Position numbers and translations under genes: made by a program. From an uncultured Corynebacterium sp. (lineage in GTDB: Bacteria; Actinomycetota; Actinomycetes; Mycobacteriales; Mycobacteriaceae), in the NCBI RefSeq assembly GCF_946221155.1, contig NZ_CAMIAN010000059.1, positions 1 to 8,649 of the forward strand: a stretch of 8,649 nucleotides of DNA, read 5' to 3'. Under the pieces are notes generated by a model that had not been told where the DNA came from, ran no database searches, and worked only from the letters and a program-made list of their open reading frames with translations. Of this stretch, positions 4,970 through 8,649 are shown in pieces (the first letter of the stretch is position 1; each line of letters opens with the position of its first letter).

Positions 4970-5529
4970 TGACTGAGTACAACGAGAACGTAACCGACGA
5001 GCAGAACGCTGCTGTCGAGGAGAACTTCGAAGGCGAGTACACCGCTACCGACGCAGTGAACGAAGAGTTCGTTGCCACCATCGGTGACTCCATCGCTTCT
5101 GAGGACGAGGCTGAGCAGGTTGAGGCTGAGCCGGTTGTCTTCGAGGGCACCATCCAGACCGTTGGCCGCCGCAAGGAGGCCGTCGTCCGCGTCCGCATGG
5201 TTCCGGGCTCCGGCGAGTTCCTGTGCAACGGTCGTTCCCTGGAGGACTACTTCCCGAACAAGCTGCACCAGCAGCTGATCAAGGCTCCGCTGGTTCTGCT
5301 GGACCGCGAGAACCAGTTCGACATCCAGGCCAACCTGAACGGTGGCGGCCCCTCCGGCCAGGCTGGCGCTTTCCGCCTGGCTATCGCCCGCGCACTGAAC
5401 AAGTACAACCCGGCAGAGCGCACCGACCTGAAGCGCGCTGGCTTCCTGACCCGCGACGCTCGCGCCGTGGAGCGCAAGAAGGCCGGCCTGCACAAGGCAC
5501 GTCGCGCACCGCAGTACTCCAAGCGTTAA
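4969..5529 (+). CDS. rpsI: 30S ribosomal protein S9
   Basis: S9 is a small-subunit protein whose C-terminal tail reaches the tRNA in the P site. The product is 186 aa. The conserved core starts near residue 59 with EGTIQTVGRRKEAVVRV. It includes NGRSLEDYFPN, GGGPSGQAGAFRLAIARAL, and the tail RRAPQYSKR, whose final Lys-Arg is the conserved tRNA-contacting end. Residues 1-58 are an extension with 18 Asp/Glu and no Lys or Arg, longer than the short extension I recall for mycobacterial S9. ATG 4969 overlaps the rplM stop as TAATG, indicating translational coupling, with no separate strong ribosome binding site needed. A terminator follows. Confidence 0.98.
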   Translation: MTEYNENVTDEQNAAVEENFEGEYTATDAVNEEFVATIGDSIASEDEAEQVEAEPVVFEGTIQTVGRRKEAVVRVRMVPGSGEFLCNGRSLEDYFPNKLHQQLIKAPLVLLDRENQFDIQANLNGGGPSGQAGAFRLAIARALNKYNPAERTDLKRAGFLTRDARAVERKKAGLHKARRAPQYSKR

Positions 5530-5556
5530 ATCGCTCCATCTTTGTGGTGGCGACGC

Positions 5557-5610
5557 CCCCCACGCCCCAGCCGATCAACTTTTCGGTTGGGACGTGGGGG
5601 TTTCCCTTTT
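5557..5610 (+). terminator. Intrinsic terminator after rpsI
   Basis: CCCCCACG (5557-5564) pairs with CGTGGGGG (5593-5600). After one mismatch, CCCAGCCGA (5566-5574) pairs with TCGGTTGGG (5583-5591), with one G-U pair. The loop is eight bases, and TTTCCCTTTT follows. About 17 pairs separate the ribosomal operon from glmM. Confidence 0.92.
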
Positions 5611-5651
5611 GTACGGCTTTCGGATGAATTGCCCATGCGCGGGAGTGGCAC

Positions 5652-5671
5652 CCACCCGACCTGCGGGGTGG
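5652..5671. promoter_or_regulatory. Short inverted repeat upstream of the glmM -10 box
   Basis: CCACCC (5652-5657) and GGGTGG (5666-5671) form a 6-bp dyad ending five bases before the TAAGAT box. It occupies the normal -35 region, where no -35 consensus is seen, so a regulator may act here. This is an inference from position only. Confidence 0.3.
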
Positions 5672-5676
5672 CCGGG

Positions 5677-5682
5677 TAAGAT
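5677..5682 (+). promoter_or_regulatory. glmM: Candidate glmM -10 box, leaderless promoter
   Basis: TAAGAT matches the TANAAT pattern at five of six positions and ends eight bases before the glmM ATG. Initiation at the usual distance would start the mRNA on or within about two bases of the start codon. No Shine-Dalgarno sequence lies before that ATG, which agrees with leaderless translation. Confidence 0.55.
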
Positions 5683-5690
5683 CTCGCCCT

Positions 5691-7034
5691 ATGGGTAAAT
5701 TGTTCGGAACTGATGGTGTGCGCGGCCTGGCGAACAGGAAGCTGACCGCGCCGCTGGCGATGAAGCTGGGCGCCGCAGCCGCGCGTGTGTTGGTGTCCAA
5801 GGAGGAAGTGGGGGGTCGCCGCCCGACCGCTGTGGTGGGGCGCGATCCGCGCGTATCGGGGGAGATGCTGACGGCTGCTCTGTCGGCGGGCATGGCCTCG
5901 CAGGGCGTGGATGTGCTGGACGTTGGTGTGATTCCGACGCCTGCCGTAGCCTTCCTCACCGATGACTTCGGCGCCGACATGGGCGTGATGATTTCCGCCT
6001 CCCACAATCCCATGCCAGACAATGGCATTAAATTCTTCGCCGCGGGTGGCCGCAAGCTGCAGGATGACGTGGAGGACGAGATTGAATCCACCATGCTAGA
6101 GCTGCCTGAAACTGGGCCTACCGGTGCGGCGATCGGCCGCATCCTGGATGAGTCCAACGACGCCCTGGAGCGCTACCTGGCTCATGTCGGTACGGCCATT
6201 AACCACCCACTGGATGGCATCCGTGTGGTAGTGGATTGTGCCAACGGCGCGGCCTCTACGGCCGCCCCGGAAGCCTACCGCCAGGCCGGCGCGGACGTTG
6301 TGGCGATCCACAGCCGCCCGAATAGCTTCAACATCAACGACGGGGTGGGTTCCACTCACATCGAGGTGCTGCAGAAGGCCGTGCTGGAGCACCAGGCGGA
6401 CTTGGGGCTGGCACACGACGGTGATGCGGATCGTTGCCTGGCCGTGGACTCCGAGGGCAATGTCGTGGACGGCGATCAGATCATGGCTATCCTGGCCGTG
6501 GCGATGAAGGAAAACGGGGAACTGAAGCAGAACACCCTGGTGGCCACCGTCATGTCCAACCTTGGCATGAAGCTGGCCATGCGGGCCAACGGCATTAAGG
6601 TGCTGGAGACGCAGGTTGGCGACCGCTACGTGCTGGCTGAACTGCTGGCCTCTGATCTTTCGCTGGGCGGCGAGCAATCCGGCCACGTCATCATCTCCGA
6701 GCACGCCACCACCGGCGACGGCACTCTGACGGGACTGACGCTGATGGCACGCATGGCGCAGACCGGCAAGCCGCTGTCCGAACTCGCTAGTGTCATGACT
6801 GTTCTGCCGCAAACGCTGATCAACGTGCCGGTGGCGGACAAATCCGTGATCGCCGACGACGAGCGCGTCGTCGAGGCTATTGCAAAGGCCGAGGAGGACC
6901 TGGGCGACGCCGGTCGCGTGCTGCTGCGCCCTTCCGGAACTGAGGAGCTTTTCCGTGTGATGGTGGAGGCCGCCGATCCGAGCACGGCTCGTCGCATCGC
7001 GGGGAAGCTCGCAGCCGTGGTGGCGGAGGTTTAG
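5691..7034 (+). CDS. glmM: Phosphoglucosamine mutase
   Basis: This cytoplasmic enzyme converts glucosamine-6-phosphate to glucosamine-1-phosphate, the step before UDP-GlcNAc in peptidoglycan and cell-wall synthesis. The product is 447 aa, the normal family length. All four alpha-D-phosphohexomutase features are present. The phosphoserine loop ISASHNP has the catalytic Ser104, the metal-binding loop DGDADR is at 243-248, the sugar-specificity loop GEQSGH at 327-332, and the phosphate-binding loop RPSGTEELFRV at 413-423. The N-terminus MGKLFGTDGVRG is typical of GlmM, as opposed to other phosphohexomutases. ATG 5691 is fixed by that conserved start. It has no ribosome binding site and appears leaderless. 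The gene follows rplM-rpsI as in mycobacteria but has terminators on both sides. Confidence 0.97.
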   Translation: MGKLFGTDGVRGLANRKLTAPLAMKLGAAAARVLVSKEEVGGRRPTAVVGRDPRVSGEMLTAALSAGMASQGVDVLDVGVIPTPAVAFLTDDFGADMGVMISASHNPMPDNGIKFFAAGGRKLQDDVEDEIESTMLELPETGPTGAAIGRILDESNDALERYLAHVGTAINHPLDGIRVVVDCANGAASTAAPEAYRQAGADVVAIHSRPNSFNINDGVGSTHIEVLQKAVLEHQADLGLAHDGDADRCLAVDSEGNVVDGDQIMAILAVAMKENGELKQNTLVATVMSNLGMKLAMRANGIKVLETQVGDRYVLAELLASDLSLGGEQSGHVIISEHATTGDGTLTGLTLMARMAQTGKPLSELASVMTVLPQTLINVPVADKSVIADDERVVEAIAKAEEDLGDAGRVLLRPSGTEELFRVMVEAADPSTARRIAGKLAAVVAEV

Positions 7035-7091
7035 TCTCAAGCTCTGGCGACAGACCTCACGACTTCGGAAAACTCCGGCGAACCTTTTTTG

Positions 7092-7122
7092 CATCCGCGC
7101 AGTCTAACTGTGCGGATGTTTT
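7092..7122 (+). terminator. Intrinsic terminator after glmM
   Basis: CATCCGCGCAG (7092-7102) pairs with CTGTGCGGATG (7108-7118), all 11 positions with one G-U pair, around the loop TCTAA. TTTT (7119-7122) and TTG follow. It ends the glmM transcript. Confidence 0.9.
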
Positions 7123-7155
7123 GTTGTGCAGTGCGAAGTGCTCGTGCGGGGCACG

Positions 7156-7179
7156 TGTGCGAGCCACTTGTGCGAGCCA
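7156..7179 (+). repeat. Direct repeat of an 11-bp word
   Basis: TGTGCGAGCCA occurs at 7156-7166 and 7169-7179, a period of 13. It sits in the spacer between the glmM terminator and the next gene, about 45 bases before the GTG. Nearby CGTGC-GGG-GCACG (7144-7156) forms a small hairpin. The repeat could be a regulator site for the downstream pair. Confidence 0.5.
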
Positions 7180-7221
7180 TGGGTGCTAAGCGCTGCCGGG
7201 GAGTTTGAGGGGGAGTAGACC

Positions 7222-7530
7222 GTGGGAGAGTTACACATAGATCCGATGCCCGCCGCTGACCGGGCGGCGGAGCTGCGGGACGCGCAGTTGAATTGGGCGA
7301 ATTATTTGGGCGGCAACCGGCCAAGCGTGCCCGTGGCCGCGTTCGGTATGGGGTTGCAGGCGAAGGCACAGCAGTTTCTGGATCTGGTTGATCAGGGGCA
7401 CAACGTGCGGGTGAACCACGCTCACAGGCTGGCTCAGGCAGGCGAGGACCTGACAGGGCTGGTGGATCGCGTGGGACAGGCGGAGCAGGAGAACTCTACC
7501 AGTCTGAACGAAGGGGGTGGCTGGGCATGA
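7222..7530 (+). CDS. Small helical protein, EspC-like, Rv3440c position
   Basis: This 102-aa soluble protein has no signal peptide, Cys or membrane helix, and is predicted mostly helical with a Pro-containing break (residues 33-38). I see no WXG motif. The second half, FGMGLQAKAQQ to about residue 95, resembles in spacing the C-terminal half of EspC-type (DUF2580) type VII proteins. An AGEDLTGLVDRVGQAE segment aligns with the AGxDL helix that precedes the YxxxD signal of EspC. Here the signal position reads V84-G-Q-A-E88, so Tyr is replaced. This comparison is from memory and by eye. GTG 7222 is supported by GGGGGAG at 7209-7215, six bases upstream. It overlaps the next gene by ATGA. By order it corresponds to M. 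tuberculosis Rv3440c. The gene is well supported; its role in secretion is inferred. Confidence 0.75.
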   Translation: MGELHIDPMPAADRAAELRDAQLNWANYLGGNRPSVPVAAFGMGLQAKAQQFLDLVDQGHNVRVNHAHRLAQAGEDLTGLVDRVGQAEQENSTSLNEGGGWA

Positions 7531-8649
7531 CGGGCTCTTTGGACCTCCGGCTGAACGCCGCACTTGATGTGATGGCCGGCTTTGGCGCTCCCGTAGAGGG
7601 GGCGAAGGCTGCGGCGTCATTTACCAACGGCATGAACCCAGAGACGCTCCTTTCGTCGCTTGGGCCGGCAAGCAATCAGAAGCAACAGGCGCCGGAATTG
7701 GCCGCCGAGGCGTGCGTAAAAGATAGCCTGAAGGGCACGGGCGATGCACAACCGGGAACCGCGACGGAGAAGGCGGGGCGGGAGCAGCTGAACCACGAGT
7801 GCTGCGTGCAGGATCGTTGCGTGGCGGTGCGGGACACCGCGGAGGTCATGGGGACAACTTCGGAGACCTCGGTGGGCTTGATCGAGGATATTGCCGAGAA
7901 GTTGGAACTCTTCTGCATGGCGGCGGTCGGCCTTATCGGCGGTGGTAAGCCGTTGATCGATGTGCTGGCGAAGCTGGCGGGGAAGCTCTCGGAGGATATT
8001 CTGCACAGCCGCAACAACTGCCTGGATACAACCATGGATCAGCTGATCCGTGATGCGAAGCCGGCAGCCGAGCCCGGCAATTCGGGAAAGCCTGTCTGCG
8101 ATGATCCCAAGCCCGCTGAGACCAAGTGCCCGGAGCCTGTGAAGGCTCCTGAAGGTGATTGCCCAGCGTCGAAGAAGGTAGTGACGCCCCCTCCGGCGGC
8201 CGAGCAACCGTGTGAGACGGTGCCTGTACAGCACCCCGCACCACAGGCGCCGGCTCAGGTGGTCACGCAGACGGCTATGGCTCAGGCACCCCAACCGGCT
8301 CCGGCTCCTGCACCGGTGGCAACTCCAGAGTCTGCACCAGAGCCGATGCCTGCGCAGTCCCTGGTGCCGCCGCCTCCGCCCCCTGCTCCGTCGGCGCCTT
8401 TGGCGCCTCCGCTGGCTGGCTCTCTGAAGATCAACGTCGAAGGGGCGGTGAAGTTGTGGGAGCAGATCGTGCACTGTGCGACGGAGGTCCTAGCACCACC
8501 TGTGGACCACTGTCCGGCGCCGGACCCAACACCGGATCCTAAGCCCGAGCCAGCGCCTGAGCCCACTTCCAAACCGGAGCAGTGTCCCGAGCCGAAACCA
8601 GAGCAGTGTCCCGAGCCCGAACCGGAACCAGCACTGCCAACGGAGCAGG
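7527..8649 (+). CDS. Cys- and Pro-rich protein, Rv3439c position, 3' partial
   Basis: The frame opens at ATG 7527, overlapping the previous stop as ATGA, and stays open to the window edge, giving at least 374 residues. Residues 8-31 form an amphipathic Ala-rich helix. Residues 110-176 are helical with a hydrophobic centre (LFCMAAVGLIGG near 128-139). Residues 177-298 are Pro/Ala-rich, including PPPPPP at 281-286. Residues 299-322 form a short helix with the only Trp (W311). From 326 on it is a Pro/Glu/Cys repeat. There are 14 cysteines (63, 92, 93, 98, 130, 165, 191, 201, 212, 229, 317, 329, 353, 361), unusual for a cytosolic actinobacterial protein. No signal peptide or clear transmembrane helix is seen. 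By order it corresponds to the Ala/Pro-rich Rv3439c. Export with the preceding small protein is an inference; the function is unknown. Confidence 0.8.
   Translation, partial: MTGSLDLRLNAALDVMAGFGAPVEGAKAAASFTNGMNPETLLSSLGPASNQKQQAPELAAEACVKDSLKGTGDAQPGTATEKAGREQLNHECCVQDRCVAVRDTAEVMGTTSETSVGLIEDIAEKLELFCMAAVGLIGGGKPLIDVLAKLAGKLSEDILHSRNNCLDTTMDQLIRDAKPAAEPGNSGKPVCDDPKPAETKCPEPVKAPEGDCPASKKVVTPPPAAEQPCETVPVQHPAPQAPAQVVTQTAMAQAPQPAPAPAPVATPESAPEPMPAQSLVPPPPPPAPSAPLAPPLAGSLKINVEGAVKLWEQIVHCATEVLAPPVDHCPAPDPTPDPKPEPAPEPTSKPEQCPEPKPEQCPEPEPEPALPTEQ
8571..8618 (+). repeat. Two 24-bp tandem repeats within the Cys/Pro-rich gene
   Basis: Bases 8571-8594 and 8595-8618 differ at two positions and each encode KPEQCPEP. 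A partial third unit (EPEP) follows. The array may continue beyond the window. Confidence 0.75.

Noticed and set aside
6096..7094. 332-codon - strand frame opposite glmM
   Set aside because: It is antisense to a fully conserved enzyme gene; the His/Arg/Gln-rich product is typical of antisense reading in high-GC DNA.
7617..8474. 285-codon - strand frame opposite the Cys/Pro-rich gene
   Set aside because: It is mostly Arg/Leu/His low complexity, the reverse reading of Pro/Ala codons. The + strand frame is preceded by an ATGA-coupled gene and is open to the edge.

Overview
The window looks like chromosomal DNA from a high-GC actinobacterium of the order Mycobacteriales, most likely a Corynebacterium; the species cannot be named from the sequence alone. 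The support is protein-level resemblance to mycobacterial and corynebacterial families, GTG starts, intrinsic terminators, and gene order. From memory of Mycobacterium tuberculosis, the ESX-4 locus runs eccC4 - Rv3446c - esxU - esxT - rplM - rpsI - glmM - Rv3440c - Rv3439c. This window carries the same order on the + strand, with one extra gene between esxT and rplM. All genes supported here are on the + strand.

Region 1 (1-2999) is the distal part of a type VII secretion (ESX-4-like) operon. It holds the 3' end of the EccC ATPase, a single-pass membrane protein of the Rv3446c family, and two WXG100 proteins (esxU, esxT), closed by a strong terminator. The spacers are unusually structured: five 10-bp repeats after eccC, an inverted repeat and two tiny ATGA-linked reading frames before esxU, and three 12-bp tandem repeats before esxT.

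Region 2 (3000-4329) is a stand-alone unit. A roughly 300-base non-coding stretch leads to a PRC-barrel plus DUF2382 (YsnF/AvaK-like) protein with a Gly/Ala linker, followed by its own long terminator. Its codon use resembles that of the ribosomal protein genes rather than the secretion genes. It is the one gene that interrupts the expected order.

Region 3 (4330-5610) is the rplM-rpsI operon (L13, S9). It has a candidate promoter, a leader of about 140 bases with two GC-rich hairpins, a TAATG stop/start overlap, and a strong terminator. S9 has a long, purely acidic N-terminal extension.

Region 4 (5611-7122) is glmM (phosphoglucosamine mutase), which makes glucosamine-1-phosphate for peptidoglycan. 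It has no Shine-Dalgarno and a -10 box placed for a leaderless transcript, and it ends in a hairpin terminator.

Region 5 (7123-8649) holds a two-gene unit with an ATGA overlap: a 102-aa helical protein that I read as EspC-like, then a Cys- and Pro-rich protein of at least 374 aa that runs off the window with no stop. By position these match Rv3440c and Rv3439c. I infer that they may be substrates or accessory proteins of the ESX-4-like system even though three housekeeping genes separate them from it. This pair, and the small-ORF leader before esxU, are the most interesting parts of the window. No tRNA, rRNA, CRISPR array, transposase or phage gene was seen.
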